The notes below the pieces were generated by a model. The model saw only the letters and a program-made list of their open reading frames with translations, was not told where the DNA came from and did no database searches. A DNA stretch of 64,000 nucleotides. It comes from Neisseria subflava. Lineage in GTDB: Bacteria; Pseudomonadota; Gammaproteobacteria; Burkholderiales; Neisseriaceae. Shown piece after piece: positions 17,654 to 27,614 of the stretch; position 1 is the first letter of the stretch, and the number at the start of each line of letters is the position of its first letter. Both the position numbers and the translations under genes were made by a program. Location: the NCBI RefSeq assembly GCF_005221305.1, contig NZ_CP039887.1:1426001-1490000 (forward strand). The letters are read 5' to 3'.

Positions 17654-18550
17654 TTATTTTTTCCGTTTCGCCCTTGGGTGCGCTTCATCATAAACGCGCG
17701 CCAAATGGTCGAAATCCAGCTTTGTATAAACTTGCGTAGCAGAAAGATTGCTGTGTCCCAACAATTCCTGCACAGCGCGGATATCGCCCGATGCCTGCAA
17801 AAGATGGGTTGCATAGCTGTGGCGCATCATGTGCGGCGAGATATGGCTGGCACTGCCCACGCGCACTGCCCACGCCTGCAGGCGTTTTTGGATTTGACGT
17901 TGCCCCAGCCTGCCGCCGTTTTTATTGGTAAACAAGGCCTGTTCGCCCTCTTTGGCAATACGCACCGCCAAATAATCGCGCAATGCCGCAATGCTTTTAG
18001 CCACCAAAGGCACTTGCCGCTGCTTGCCGCCTTTACCCCTCACACTGACCCAGCCTTCGTCCAAGACGATACCGTCCAGATTCAAACCTTGTATCTCGCT
18101 CAGGCGCAAACCGCTGCCATACATCAATTCAAACATGGCCTTATCGCGTACATCCAACTCGTCATCAACCGGTGCATGGTCAAGGATATGGTTTAAAGGT
18201 TCTTGCGGCAGCGCTTTAGGCAGGCGTTCGGGCAGGCGCGGCGCTTTCATATTAAATGTCGGGTCGCTTTCCATGACTTCTATCTGCACCAGCCAACTGC
18301 AATACTGCCGCCACACCGACAATTTCCGCGCCAAGCTGCTTTCGCTCAAGCCCTTTTGCGACAGCTTTTTCAATACCGCCACAAAATCGCGGCGCGTCGG
18401 CAGGCCATTTTCAAGATTATCGGGCAACAGGCGCATCAATTCACTCAAATCGCGCCGATAAGCGGAAACGGTATGCTCCGACTTACCTTGTTGCAGCAAG
18501 GTTTTCAGATAGCGTTCAAAATGGAGCGCAAAATGGTTTGATTCCGCCAT
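17654..18550 (-). CDS. xerC: Tyrosine recombinase XerC
   Basis: A 298-aa tyrosine recombinase. The N-terminal SAM-like core-binding domain covers about 8-95 and the catalytic domain about 110-290. The catalytic set R149, K172, H240, R243, H266 and nucleophile Y275 is intact ([27 protein letters not shown]). The ending [11 protein letters not shown] is typical of XerC rather than XerD. It resolves chromosome dimers at dif with XerD. It begins 1 nt after the thioesterase stop, so the two are co-transcribed. Confidence 0.93.
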   Translation of the reverse strand: MAESNHFALHFERYLKTLLQQGKSEHTVSAYRRDLSELMRLLPDNLENGLPTRRDFVAVLKKLSQKGLSESSLARKLSVWRQYCSWLVQIEVMESDPTFNMKAPRLPERLPKALPQEPLNHILDHAPVDDELDVRDKAMFELMYGSGLRLSEIQGLNLDGIVLDEGWVSVRGKGGKQRQVPLVAKSIAALRDYLAVRIAKEGEQALFTNKNGGRLGQRQIQKRLQAWAVRVGSASHISPHMMRHSYATHLLQASGDIRAVQELLGHSNLSATQVYTKLDFDHLARVYDEAHPRAKRKK

Positions 18551-18551
18551 T

Positions 18552-18980
18552 TCAGACGGCCTCCAACGCCGTTTTCAATGCCGAAGGCAAACGGCAAACT
18601 CGTTGCTTGCCATAATCGAAACACACCATGCCTGTCTGCACTTTCGCCAGCACAAGGCCGTCTGAAATCCTGCGGATACGGTACAACAAAGAAAAGCCCA
18701 CACCGGCTACACCCGCCGCCCCCATTTCCACCGATAGCTCATCACCATGATGACCTTGCGCCAAATACTGCACCGCCGCATCCGCCATAATCAGGCCTGC
18801 CCCTCCGGCATCCATTTCGCTCCAACCCAGCGTCGCCAGCCAACGCATCCGCACTTCATGGCACAAACGCAACACCGCATCGTTCGCCAGATGGCCGCCA
18901 TAGTTCACATCGCCCACCTGCACCGTCAAGGCCGTCTGAAACAAAGGCTTATCACATGCGGTCACCGAAATCCTATCCAT
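18552..18980 (-). CDS. Acyl-CoA thioesterase (hotdog-fold, 4HBT family)
   Basis: A 142-aa protein. The segment [20 protein letters not shown] is the 4-hydroxybenzoyl-CoA-thioesterase-type catalytic block. The start at 18978-18980 gives [20 protein letters not shown]; an ATG 9 nt upstream is possible. It probably hydrolyses acyl-CoA thioesters in the cytoplasm. Substrate is unknown. It is transcribed with xerC immediately downstream. Confidence 0.8.
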   Translation of the reverse strand: MDRISVTACDKPLFQTALTVQVGDVNYGGHLANDAVLRLCHEVRMRWLATLGWSEMDAGGAGLIMADAAVQYLAQGHHGDELSVEMGAAGVAGVGFSLLYRIRRISDGLVLAKVQTGMVCFDYGKQRVCRLPSALKTALEAV

Positions 18981-19130
18981 TTTGCACACCCGTTTTCAAT
19001 ACTACGCCATTATAAACCGAGACCCTGTTCGTTAATATATAAAAACAATGTAACAGCTTGTAGTCTTTCATTTCAAAAAACATTATAATTTATCGGATAA
19101 ATTTACCCTTCACTACCTCAGGAGCTCCTC

Positions 19131-20195
19131 ATGGCACTCGTATCCATGCGCCAATTATTGGACCATGCAGCCGAAAACAGCTACGGTCTGCCCGCATTCA
19201 ACGTTAACAACCTCGAACAGATGCGCGCCATCATGGAGGCGGCCGACCAAGTCAACGCCCCCGTTATCGTTCAAGCATCCGCAGGCGCACGCAAATACGC
19301 AGGTGCCCCATTCCTGCGCCATCTGATTTTGGCAGCAGTCGAAGAATTCCCGCACATCCCTGTCGTAATGCACCAAGACCACGGCGCATCTCCTGACGTG
19401 TGCCAACGCTCCATCCAACTGGGCTTCTCCTCCGTAATGATGGACGGCTCGCTGATGGAAGACGGCAAAACCCCTTCTTCTTACGAATACAACGTCAACG
19501 CCACCCGTACCGTCGTTAACTTCTCCCATGCTTGCGGCGTGTCCGTTGAAGGCGAAATCGGCGTATTGGGCAACCTGGAAACCGGCGAAGCCGGCGAGGA
19601 AGACGGCATCGGCGCAGTGGGCAAACTTTCCCACGACCAAATGCTGACCAGCGTTGAAGATGCCGTACGTTTCGTTAAAGATACCGGCGTTGACGCATTG
19701 GCTATTGCCGTCGGCACCAGCCACGGCGCATACAAATTTACCCGTCCGCCCACAGGCGATGTATTGCGTATCGACCGCATCAAAGAAATCCACCAAGCCC
19801 TGCCGAACACCCACATCGTGATGCACGGCTCCAGCTCCGTTCCGCAAGAATGGCTGAAAGTCATCAACGAACACGGCGGCAAAATCGGTGAAACCTACGG
19901 CGTACCGGTTGAAGAAATCGTCGAAGGCATCAAACACGGTGTGCGCAAAGTCAACATCGACACCGACTTGCGTCTCGCCTCTACCGGTGCCATCCGCCGC
20001 TTCATGGCAGAAAACCCATCCGAATTCGACCCGCGCAAATACTTGAGCAAAACCGTCGAAGCCATGAAACAAATCTGTCTTGACCGCTACCTCGCATTCG
20101 GTTGCGAAGGCCAAGCCGGCAAAATCAAACCGATTTCTTTGGAAAAAATGGCAACCAAATACGCCAAAGGCGAATTGAACCAAATCGTTAAATAA
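19131..20195 (+). CDS. fba: Class II fructose-bisphosphate aldolase
   Basis: A 354-aa zinc aldolase. Metal-ligand motifs include [19 protein letters not shown] and the VMHGSSSVP and [10 protein letters not shown] segments. It interconverts fructose-1,6-bisphosphate with DHAP and GAP; in Neisseria it serves mainly gluconeogenic flux, since phosphofructokinase is generally absent. A strong ribosome-binding site (AGGAG) lies 7-8 nt before the ATG and a -10-like TATAAT lies at 19084-19089. It is monocistronic, ended by a perfect DUS-pair terminator. Confidence 0.97.
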   Translation: MALVSMRQLLDHAAENSYGLPAFNVNNLEQMRAIMEAADQVNAPVIVQASAGARKYAGAPFLRHLILAAVEEFPHIPVVMHQDHGASPDVCQRSIQLGFSSVMMDGSLMEDGKTPSSYEYNVNATRTVVNFSHACGVSVEGEIGVLGNLETGEAGEEDGIGAVGKLSHDQMLTSVEDAVRFVKDTGVDALAIAVGTSHGAYKFTRPPTGDVLRIDRIKEIHQALPNTHIVMHGSSSVPQEWLKVINEHGGKIGETYGVPVEEIVEGIKHGVRKVNIDTDLRLASTGAIRRFMAENPSEFDPRKYLSKTVEAMKQICLDRYLAFGCEGQAGKIKPISLEKMATKYAKGELNQIVK

Positions 20196-20214
20196 TCCGT
20201 ATCTCGGATTCACA

Positions 20215-20265
20215 CTAAGGCCGTCTGAAAACTTGGCAATAAGGTTTCAGACGGCCTTAGTTTTT
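20215..20265 (+). terminator. DUS-pair terminator of fba
   Basis: A perfect 16-bp stem, CTAAGGCCGTCTGAAA / TTTCAGACGGCCTTAG, followed by TTTTT. Confidence 0.85.
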
Positions 20266-20322
20266 GGGAAATTTATAGTAAAATCTTCTACCGACCACAC
20301 ATCAAAACACATCAAAACAAAT

Positions 20323-21253
20323 ATGAAACTCGCCGTTATTTTGCCGACCTATTGTGCCGAAGCTTATTTGCCCGAATGCTTGGATTCGGTATTGAATCAA
20401 ACATTCCGCAACTTTTTCGTCATCGCCATCAACGATGCTTCAACAGATAAAACCGGCGAAATCCTCGAAGCTTACGCAGCTAAAGATTCACGTTTGCAGG
20501 TTTTCCATCTTCCGGAAAACAGGGGGCGAACCGTTTGCCTGCCAATTTGCCATGGATATGCTCAAAGACGTAGAGGTCGAATATGTGGCACGAATGGATG
20601 CGGACGATATTTGCGCCTTGGATCGTTTTGAAAAACAGATTCAGTTTTTAGACAGCCATCCCGAAATCGATATTGTCGGCAGCCAAGCCACCATCTTTTT
20701 CAACGACCAAACCGGAAGAGAACCCATTTTAAGCGACCTCCCCCTGCTCGACAAAGACATTAAAGCCCTTCTCTCCTTTGCCGCCCAAAACATGTTCAAC
20801 CCCACCACCATGTGGCGGCACGACAGCATTAAAAACCTTGAGATAAACTACACCGCGACAGAAACCGCGCCCGATTTCCATATGTGGGTGCAATGCGCCC
20901 TACATGGCAAAACCTTTGCCAACCTGCCCGAGTCTTTGTTGTCTTATAGGATACACACAGCTCAAGAAAGCAAAAAAAAAGACAAAATCAACCGATCCGT
21001 CCAATACACCATGGAATTGTGGTTCAGCCACCTTTTCCCTGAATTAAACCCAGTAGAAGTCACCCTCTTAAGCCGAATCTTGCATGAAAAGCAACTGCGT
21101 TTAACCACTGAAGAGCTGAAAACCATTTTTGCCGCTTATGACAGAATAAGCAAAGACCGCAGCATTTCATTGTTTGGCGAAGACCGCAATACGTTGTTTG
21201 GCATGATAGACAAGTTCTTCAATTTCTTAAAAAGCCGGTTGAAATTCACTTAA
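20323..21253 (+). pseudogene. Family 2 glycosyltransferase, frameshifted at a G-tract
   Basis: Two overlapping frames together make one GT2 protein of about 309 aa. The first (from ATG 20323, MKLAVILPTYCAEAYLPECL) carries the nucleotide-binding N-terminus with NDASTDKTGE and runs to HLPENRG. The second resumes at GEPFACQFAMDM and contains the DxD region ARMDADDICALDRFEKQI. The junction is a run of five G residues at 20522-20526; removing one G restores a continuous frame (931 nt = 310 codons + 1). The acceptor sugar, probably a cell-surface glycan, is unknown. The gene could be off by slippage, a fixed pseudogene, or a sequencing error. Confidence 0.85.
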
Positions 21254-21258
21254 ATCAT

Positions 21259-21295
21259 AAAAGGCCGTCTGAAACCAAGGTTTCAGACGGCCTTT
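21259..21295. terminator. Bidirectional DUS-pair terminator between the glycosyltransferase and fhs
   Basis: AAAGGCCGTCTGAAACC / GGTTTCAGACGGCCTTT with a 2-nt spacer between convergent genes. Confidence 0.75.
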
Positions 21296-21318
21296 ATCTA
21301 TTTCAATTTCAATCTAAA

Positions 21319-22995
21319 TCAGAACAAGCCGTGAATCACGCCTTCTGCGTCCACATCAATTTTCTCGGCAGCCGGAACTTTCGGCAGACCCGGCATCTTC
21401 ATCATATTGCCGCACAACGCAACAATGAAGCCCGCACCGGAAGAAACGGTAATGCCGCGCACGGTAATGCGGAAGCCTTCTGGGCAGCCCAAGAGTTTGG
21501 CGTTGTCGCTCAAAGAATATTGGGTTTTCGCCATGCAGACCGGCATTTTGTCCAAGCCCAGTTTTTCCAGTGAAGCGATTTCGGCAGACGCTTCCGCGCT
21601 GAAATCGACATCTTCCGCGCCGTATACTTTTTGGGCAATCGCACGGATTTTGTCTTTAATGCTCAATTCAACATCATAGGCAAAGCCAAAGTTATTCGGT
21701 TGATTTTCGATGGCGTTGACGACTTTATGCGCCAAGTCTGCACCACCCGCGCCACCTTTGCCCCAGACTTCGGTCAAAGAAACTTCGACGCCGTGTTCCG
21801 CGCAGGCTTTTTCAATCATGGCCAACTCGGTATCGGAGTCGGACACGAAGCGGTTGATGGCAACCACCACAGGCAGGCCGAATACGTTTTTCAGGTTGGA
21901 AATGTGTTTCAGCAGATTAGGCAGGCCTTTTGCCAAAGCGTCGAGGTTTTCTTCGCCGAGGTTGGCACGCTCCACGCCACCGTTGTATTTCAAAGCGCGG
22001 ACGGTGGCGACGACGACGGCTGCGTCGGGTTTCAAGCCGGCAAGGCGGCATTTGATGTCGCAGAATTTTTCCGCGCCCAAATCCGCGCCGAAGCCTGCTT
22101 CGGTTACGGCATAATCGGCAAGGTGTTTCGCCAAACGGGTGGCCGTTACAGAGTTACAGCCGTGGGCGATGTTGGCGAACGGGCCACCGTGTACAAAGGC
22201 CGGAGTGCCTTCAATGGTTTGCACCAAGTTAGGCTTAATCGCATCTTTGAGCAATGCCGCCATCGCGCCATTCGCTTTCAAGTCTTTGGCATAAACAGGG
22301 CTGCCATCTTTGGCATAGGCAACAAGGATGTTGCCCAAACGCTCTTTCAAATCGCTGATGTCTTTGGCAAGACAGAATACCGCCATCACTTCGGAAGCAA
22401 CGGTAATGTCAAAGCCGTCAGGGCGCATCACGCCGTCAACAGGTTTGCCCATACCATCGATGATGTTGCGCAACTGACGATCGTTCATATCGACCACGCG
22501 ACGCCACAGCACACGTTTCGGATCGATGTTCAACTCATTGCCTTGGTAGATATGGTTGTCGAGCATGGCGGCAAGCAAGTTATTCGCCGCACCGATGGCG
22601 TGGAAGTCGCCGGTAAAGTGCAGATTGATGTCTTCCATCGGCAAAACTTGGGCATAGCCGCCGCCCGCCGCGCCGCCTTTAACGCCGAACACCGGACCCA
22701 AAGAAGGCTCGCGCAGAGCGATAACCGAGTCTTTGCCGATATGGCGCAATGCGTCCGCCAAACCGATGGTTACAGTGGTTTTACCCTCACCCGCAGGAGT
22801 CGGATTAATGGCGGTAACCAAAATCAGACGGCCTTGTTTTTGCGGCAGCTTGAATGCTTCGGCAGGATTGATTTTGGCTTTGTAATGACCATAGGGCTCA
22901 ATGTTGTCAACGTTCAAACCCAGCTTGGCGGCAATTTCATCAATCGGGCGCATGGTGGAAGACTGGGCAATTTCAGCATCGGTTTTGAAGCTCAT
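21319..22995 (-). CDS. fhs: Formate-tetrahydrofolate ligase
   Basis: A 558-aa enzyme making 10-formyl-THF from formate, THF and ATP. The ATP-binding segment [20 protein letters not shown] (residues 63-82) and [20 protein letters not shown] (94-113) are signature motifs. The C-terminal segment [20 protein letters not shown] also fits. Length is normal. It is monocistronic and is preceded on its own strand by a GGAAAATC leader. Confidence 0.97.
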   Translation of the reverse strand: MSFKTDAEIAQSSTMRPIDEIAAKLGLNVDNIEPYGHYKAKINPAEAFKLPQKQGRLILVTAINPTPAGEGKTTVTIGLADALRHIGKDSVIALREPSLGPVFGVKGGAAGGGYAQVLPMEDINLHFTGDFHAIGAANNLLAAMLDNHIYQGNELNIDPKRVLWRRVVDMNDRQLRNIIDGMGKPVDGVMRPDGFDITVASEVMAVFCLAKDISDLKERLGNILVAYAKDGSPVYAKDLKANGAMAALLKDAIKPNLVQTIEGTPAFVHGGPFANIAHGCNSVTATRLAKHLADYAVTEAGFGADLGAEKFCDIKCRLAGLKPDAAVVVATVRALKYNGGVERANLGEENLDALAKGLPNLLKHISNLKNVFGLPVVVAINRFVSDSDTELAMIEKACAEHGVEVSLTEVWGKGGAGGADLAHKVVNAIENQPNNFGFAYDVELSIKDKIRAIAQKVYGAEDVDFSAEASAEIASLEKLGLDKMPVCMAKTQYSLSDNAKLLGCPEGFRITVRGITVSSGAGFIVALCGNMMKMPGLPKVPAAEKIDVDAEGVIHGLF

Positions 22996-23174
22996 GATTT
23001 TCCTTTATTGAGAGAGGGAAAGGCCGTCTGAAACAATACAATTAAAGACAGCTGGAAGAAAAAGAATATTAGTTCTATTATAGCGTTTTCCAAAGACAAA
23101 CCGCAGTGAAAATTTCGATATTTCATCAACAAGCGGATTCATATTGTCAACAATTTAAAACAAAGGAATAAAAC

Positions 23175-23606
23175 ATGAGCAGCAACGCATGGCTGTTTTG
23201 GGCATTGGCATCGGCAGGCTTCGCCTCATTGACCGCCATTTTCGCCAAAATGGGTTTACAGGGCATAGATTCGGATTTCGCCACCTTTATCCGCACCTTG
23301 GTCATCCTCGCCGCTTTGGTATTGTTTTTAACCTACACCGGCAAATGGCAGGGCGTGAACGGCTTTACCGGCCGTAACTGGACATTCCTCATCCTATCCG
23401 GCCTCGCCACCGGCGCTTCTTGGCTCTCCTACTTCAAAGCCCTGCAACTGGGCAACGCCTCGCAAGTCGCACCCGTCGACAAATTCAGCCTGGTCTTAGT
23501 CGCCCTGATGGCCGTCGTTTTCTTAGACGAACGGCCAAGCACGCAGGAGTGGATAGGTTTAGGCTTGGTAACCGCAGGCGTATTGACTTTGGCTTTGAAA
23601 CGATAA
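23175..23606 (+). CDS. EamA-domain membrane protein (single-domain transporter)
   Basis: A 143-aa protein with five hydrophobic segments covering one EamA/DMT unit (LFWALASAGFASLTAIFAKM at the start; WIGLGLVTAGVLTLALKR at the end). Typical DMT exporters have two such units; this half-length form would have to dimerise. Substrate is unknown. An AAAGGAA ribosome-binding site precedes the ATG. It converges with the polyamine-binding lipoprotein gene. Confidence 0.85.
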   Translation: MSSNAWLFWALASAGFASLTAIFAKMGLQGIDSDFATFIRTLVILAALVLFLTYTGKWQGVNGFTGRNWTFLILSGLATGASWLSYFKALQLGNASQVAPVDKFSLVLVALMAVVFLDERPSTQEWIGLGLVTAGVLTLALKR

Positions 23607-23620
23607 AGATTGGGAAATCA

Positions 23621-23653
23621 AAAAAGGCCGTCTGAAAAATTTCAGACGGCCTT
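23621..23653. terminator. Bidirectional DUS-pair terminator
   Basis: AAAAAGGCCGTCTGAAA / TTTCAGACGGCCTT lies between the EamA gene and the convergent polyamine-binding protein gene. Confidence 0.75.
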
Positions 23654-23676
23654 CGCTTCAAACAATCAGCTCAATA

Positions 23677-24819
23677 TTAATTTGAACCGACTTTGATTTT
23701 CTGCCACAAGTTGACAGACAGTTTTTTTGCATCTGCGCTCATTTGAGGCATGACGAAACCGTCTTTCATGTCTTGCTCGTTCGGGAAAATAGAACGTGTA
23801 TTTACCAGCTCGGCAGGCATTTTTTCGCGTGCAGGTTTGCTGGCCGGCGCGAAGGTTACGGCGATACCGTTTTTCGCAGCCACTTCGGGATCCAGCGTGT
23901 AGTTGATGTACTTGTGGGCATTGACGACGTTTTTCGCATCGGCCGGAATCAGCCAAGATTCGATCCAGAAGCCCATGCCTTTCGGAGTCAACACTTCGAT
24001 GCCGACATTGTTTTTCACTTCTTCAGAACGCGCTTTGGCCAAGTTCAAGTCGCCGCCGTTACCTGCCGCCAAGCAGATGTCGCCGCGCGCCAATTCGTCA
24101 ATGATGGAAGGGCTGAAACGTTTCACGTCAGGACGGATGGTTTTCAAAACTTCCGCCGCCGCTTTCAAATCTTCAGGATTCGAGCCTTTAGGATCTTTAC
24201 CCAAGTAGTTCAACAAGATTGGGAACATTTCGCTAGGGGTATCCCACAAAGCGATGCCGCAAGATTTTAGCTTGTTGGTGTATTCAGGTTTGAACAGCAA
24301 ATCCCAGCCGTTTTCAGGCAGCTTGCCGCCCAAAAGCTCTTTACCCTTCGCCGTAATCGCCAAAGTGTTCACGCCGGAGAAGTAAGGCACGGCGTATTGA
24401 TTGCCCGGGTCGGCGGTTTCCAACATCTTCAGCAATTCAGGGTCGATGTTTTTATAGTTCGGAATCAGATCCTTATTGATTTTTTGGTATGCGCCTGCCT
24501 CAATTTGGCGCGGCAGGAAGGCAATACCGGGCACAACCAAGTCATAGCCGGATTTGCCGGTCAGCATTTTGGCTTCCAGCGTTTCGTTGTTTTCATACAA
24601 ATCGTAAGTCAGCTTCAAATTGTTGGCTTTTTTGAAGTCTTCGACTGTACTTTCGTCAACGTAGTTTGACCAGTTGTAAATATTCAAAGTATCGGTAGCG
24701 GCTGCCTCGGCATTGGCAGCAGGCGCGCTGCCTGCTTGAGGTTGCTCGGCTTTTTTCTCGCCACCGCCGCACGCGGCCAGAGACAATGCGGCCAATACGG
24801 CTAATACAGATTTTTTCAT
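23677..24819 (-). CDS. Spermidine/putrescine-binding lipoprotein (PotD/PotF-like)
   Basis: A 380-aa extracellular solute-binding protein. The lipobox LSLAAC places the lipidated cysteine at residue 17. A low-complexity linker (Ala/Glu/Gln) follows, and the mature domain begins TLNIYNWSNYVDESTVEDF, the hallmark opening of PotD/PotF proteins. It would deliver polyamines to an ABC transporter (PotABC), which is not encoded nearby. Neisseria encode several scattered PotD paralogues, so the paralogue number is not assigned. Confidence 0.92.
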   Translation of the reverse strand: MKKSVLAVLAALSLAACGGGEKKAEQPQAGSAPAANAEAAATDTLNIYNWSNYVDESTVEDFKKANNLKLTYDLYENNETLEAKMLTGKSGYDLVVPGIAFLPRQIEAGAYQKINKDLIPNYKNIDPELLKMLETADPGNQYAVPYFSGVNTLAITAKGKELLGGKLPENGWDLLFKPEYTNKLKSCGIALWDTPSEMFPILLNYLGKDPKGSNPEDLKAAAEVLKTIRPDVKRFSPSIIDELARGDICLAAGNGGDLNLAKARSEEVKNNVGIEVLTPKGMGFWIESWLIPADAKNVVNAHKYINYTLDPEVAAKNGIAVTFAPASKPAREKMPAELVNTRSIFPNEQDMKDGFVMPQMSADAKKLSVNLWQKIKVGSN

Positions 24820-25127
24820 ACGGGTAGATTCCTGATGAAAGAGTGGTTAATGTCAATAAATAAGAAACCCTGCACCCCATAAACACCCCGGCGCAGAGTT
24901 AGGCTATTGTAATGGAAACGTAAGCAAACGAAAAGCAATATCCATCTGATTTTTATTGAAATAAGGCAAAGCAACATCATCTTTTTCCCAAAAGCGTTGC
25001 ACCGGCTGTCGTTTTTGGGCAAAATACGGCTGATTTGCGCGCGTTTATAGAGAAAAAGCTTGCACACAAGGAAATCTGTCTTTAAAATTGCGCGTTTACA
25101 GAATTTATTTTTCAGGAGATATTCAAT
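24820..25127. other. Divergent promoter region between the PotD-like gene and rpsT
   Basis: This 308-nt gap has no coding sequence. It holds the rpsT promoter (separate entry) and presumably the promoter of the minus-strand lipoprotein gene. Confidence 0.5.
25060..25088 (+). promoter_or_regulatory. Sigma70-type promoter of rpsT
   Basis: TTGCAC at 25060-25065, a 17-nt spacer and TAAAAT at 25083-25088, 40 nt before the rpsT start codon. Confidence 0.6.
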
Positions 25128-25391
25128 ATGGCAAACAGCGCACAAGCCCGCAAACGTGCCCGCCAGTCGGTTAAACAACGCGCCCACAACGCCAGCCTGC
25201 GTACTGCATTCCGTACCGCTGTGAAAAAAGTGTTGAAAGCAGTTGAAGCCGGCGACAAAGCTGCTGCTCAAGCAGTTTACCAAGAATCCGTTAAAGTCAT
25301 CGACCGTATCGCTGACAAAGGCGTATTCCACAAAAACAAAGCAGCCCGTCATAAAAGCCGTCTGTCTGCTAAAGTAAAAGCTTTGGCTTAA
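25128..25391 (+). CDS. rpsT: 30S ribosomal protein S20
   Basis: An 87-aa, very basic protein. [20 protein letters not shown] is the conserved S20 N-terminus, and the C-terminal [18 protein letters not shown] also fits. It binds 16S rRNA early in 30S assembly. An AGGAG ribosome-binding site precedes the ATG. Confidence 0.98.
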
Positions 25392-25448
25392 TACTGACGC
25401 AGATGCCGGAAATCCTGACAATCAAAGCAGGATAATCGAGCTGATACG

Positions 25449-25479
25449 ATGCCCCTGAGGTCTTGCCTTTCAGGGGCAT
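25449..25479 (+). terminator. Rho-independent-like hairpin after rpsT
   Basis: The stem ATGCCCCTGA / TCAGGGGCAT lies about 60 nt after the rpsT stop. The T-run is short, so termination may be incomplete. Confidence 0.6.
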
Positions 25480-25559
25480 TGCCGTATTCACACTTCAAAC
25501 CGACTAAATAAAACCATTTACCCTTTCATCAGGCCGTCTGAAAAACAACGGAAACTCTT

Positions 25560-26702
25560 ATGAACAAGATGTTGAAACATTCCCTAAGTATCGGATTCAT
25601 TGCCGCCGCCCCACTGGCCGCCGCCGATACTGCCGCCCTACACTGCACCACCATTCAAGACAACGCCACCCGTTTGGCGTGTTACGACAACATCTACTCG
25701 GCGCAACTCCCCCCTCAATCCCCACTGCCGCAAGCGCAAACCGAAACCGCCAAAACACCGGTTGACCTCGAACAAAGCGTCCGCAAGAGCATTGAGAAAA
25801 AAGAAGCGGCCATCGTATTCGACAACCCTATCCATCCGAATATTTCAGACGAAGTATTAAGCGAAACTGCCGACAGCTACGCGCCTTTAAGCCTGATGTA
25901 CGATTTGGATAAAAACGACACACGCGGCCTGTTGAGCGTACGCGAGCATAATCCTATGTACCTCATGCCCGTTTGGTACAACAGCAGCCCCAACTACTAC
26001 CCGGAATCCCCCAGTCGCGGCGTAACCACACAGGAAAAATTCAGCGAGCAGAAACGCCTCGAAACCAAAATGCAGGTTTCCTTCAAAAGCAAGATTGCCG
26101 AAGATTTATTCAAAACCCGTGCCGACGTATGGTTTGGCTATACCCAAAAATCCGACTGGCAAATCTTCAACCAAGGCCGCAAATCCGCTCCGTTCCGCAA
26201 CACCGACTACGAGCCTGAAATCTTCATTACCCAACCTGTTAAAGCAGACCTGCCTTTCGGCGGCAAACTGCGCATGGTTGGCGCAGGTTTTGTTCACCAG
26301 TCCAACGGTCAAAGCCGCCCCGAATCCCGCTCATGGAACCGCGTTTACGCCATGTCTGGCATGGAATGGGGCAAGCTGACCGTTATTCCTAGAGTTTGGA
26401 TGCGCGCCTTCGACCAAAAAGGAGATGACGACGACAATCCGGACATCAACAAATACATGGGCTACGGCGACTTGAAAGTCCAATACCGCCTCAATGACAA
26501 ACAAAATGTTTATTCCGTCCTGCGTTACAACCCGAAAAGCGGACGCGGTGCCGTTGAAGCTGCTTATACCTTCCCAATTAAAGGCAAACTCAAAGGCGTT
26601 GTCCGCGGTTTCCACGGCTACGGCGAAAGCCTGATTGACTACAACCACAAACAAAACGGCATCGGCTTCGGCCTGATGTTCAACGACTGGGACGGTATCT
26701 AA
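25560..26702 (+). CDS. pldA: Outer membrane phospholipase A (OMPLA)
   Basis: A 380-aa protein with an N-terminal signal peptide (about residues 1-21) and a C-terminal OMPLA beta-barrel. Catalytic residues are visible: H246 and S248 in FVHQSNGQS and N260 in SRSWNR, with the same 2- and 12-residue spacing as E. coli OMPLA. The YTQKSDWQ motif is also family-typical. It hydrolyses phospholipids that reach the outer leaflet. The neisserial form carries an extra N-terminal region of about 100 residues before the barrel. A DUS lies just upstream of the start. Confidence 0.94.
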   Translation: MNKMLKHSLSIGFIAAAPLAAADTAALHCTTIQDNATRLACYDNIYSAQLPPQSPLPQAQTETAKTPVDLEQSVRKSIEKKEAAIVFDNPIHPNISDEVLSETADSYAPLSLMYDLDKNDTRGLLSVREHNPMYLMPVWYNSSPNYYPESPSRGVTTQEKFSEQKRLETKMQVSFKSKIAEDLFKTRADVWFGYTQKSDWQIFNQGRKSAPFRNTDYEPEIFITQPVKADLPFGGKLRMVGAGFVHQSNGQSRPESRSWNRVYAMSGMEWGKLTVIPRVWMRAFDQKGDDDDNPDINKYMGYGDLKVQYRLNDKQNVYSVLRYNPKSGRGAVEAAYTFPIKGKLKGVVRGFHGYGESLIDYNHKQNGIGFGLMFNDWDGI

Positions 26703-26848
26703 TTCCTCCATATTGTTTCAGACGGCCTGTGCAATCAAGGCGGCCGTCTGAAACAACAAAACAAGCCATTCGTTTAAAATACTCGTTTCCTAGCGTCCAA
26801 ACGCGTATAATGCAAAGTTTGGGCAAAACTTGCCGGAATGAAACAAAG

Positions 26849-27550
26849 ATGACAGAAGCCGCAGCCGAAAGCGGAAAAATCGCCAAGGCTTTAAAGAAAT
26901 ACCTGATTACAGGCGTACTGGTTTGGTTGCCGATTGCCGTAACCATCTGGGCGATGACCTACATCATATCCGCCGCCGACAGGCTGATCAGCCTATTGCC
27001 GGAAAGCTGGCAGCCCCAGCATTTCTGGGGATTCAACATACCCGGTTTGGGCATTGTTGCCGCCACCATCGTCTTGTTCGTTACCGGCGTATTTGCCGCC
27101 AACGTTTTAGGCAGACGGATTCTCGGCGCGTGGGACAGCCTTTTGGGACGCATTCCCGTCGTCAAATCCATCTACTCCAGCGTTAAAAAAGTTTCCGAAT
27201 CCCTGCTCTCCGACAGCAGCCGCTCGTTCAAAACCCCCGTACTGGTTCCCTTTCCGCAACCGGGCATTTGGACGATAGCCTTTGTTTCCGGCCATATCCC
27301 CGACAAACTCAAAGGCAGCCTGCCGCAAGATGACGACTATATTTCCGTTTACGTCCCAACCACGCCCAACCCGACCGGCGGCTATTACATCATGGTTAAA
27401 AAAAGCGACGTTCGCGAGCTGGACATGAGTGTGGATCAGGCATTGAAATATGTAATTTCGCTGGGCATGGTGATGCCGGACGACTTACCGGTTAAAGCCC
27501 TACCCGCCCAAAAACCGTCTGAAGACGGTGATACCAAACATAACAATTAA
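26849..27550 (+). CDS. DUF502 family inner membrane protein
   Basis: A 233-aa protein with two or three N-terminal transmembrane segments (KKYLITGVLVWLPIAVTIWA; LGIVAATIVLFVTGVFAANV) followed by a cytoplasmic or peripheral domain (GRIPVVKSIYSSVKKVSESL, PVLVPFPQPGIWTIAFVSG). This is the DUF502 architecture, of unknown function. I chose the ATG at 26849 (MTEAAAESGKIAKALKKYL) because upstream residues are read from a DUS and vary. It lies directly upstream of aspS on the same strand; such pairing is common in betaproteobacteria. Confidence 0.85.
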   Translation: MTEAAAESGKIAKALKKYLITGVLVWLPIAVTIWAMTYIISAADRLISLLPESWQPQHFWGFNIPGLGIVAATIVLFVTGVFAANVLGRRILGAWDSLLGRIPVVKSIYSSVKKVSESLLSDSSRSFKTPVLVPFPQPGIWTIAFVSGHIPDKLKGSLPQDDDYISVYVPTTPNPTGGYYIMVKKSDVRELDMSVDQALKYVISLGMVMPDDLPVKALPAQKPSEDGDTKHNN

Positions 27551-27614
27551 GGTCTTCTTTTTTCAGACGGCCTTTCCTTCTTTTTCAAATTGAACAATAT
27601 AAAAAGGTGATTTT

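Noticed and set aside
19155..20213. A 352-codon frame antisense to fba
   Set aside because: Shadow frame caused by codon bias; fba is certain on the plus strand.
21631..23031. A 466-codon frame antisense to fhs
   Set aside because: Shadow of fhs; no independent support.
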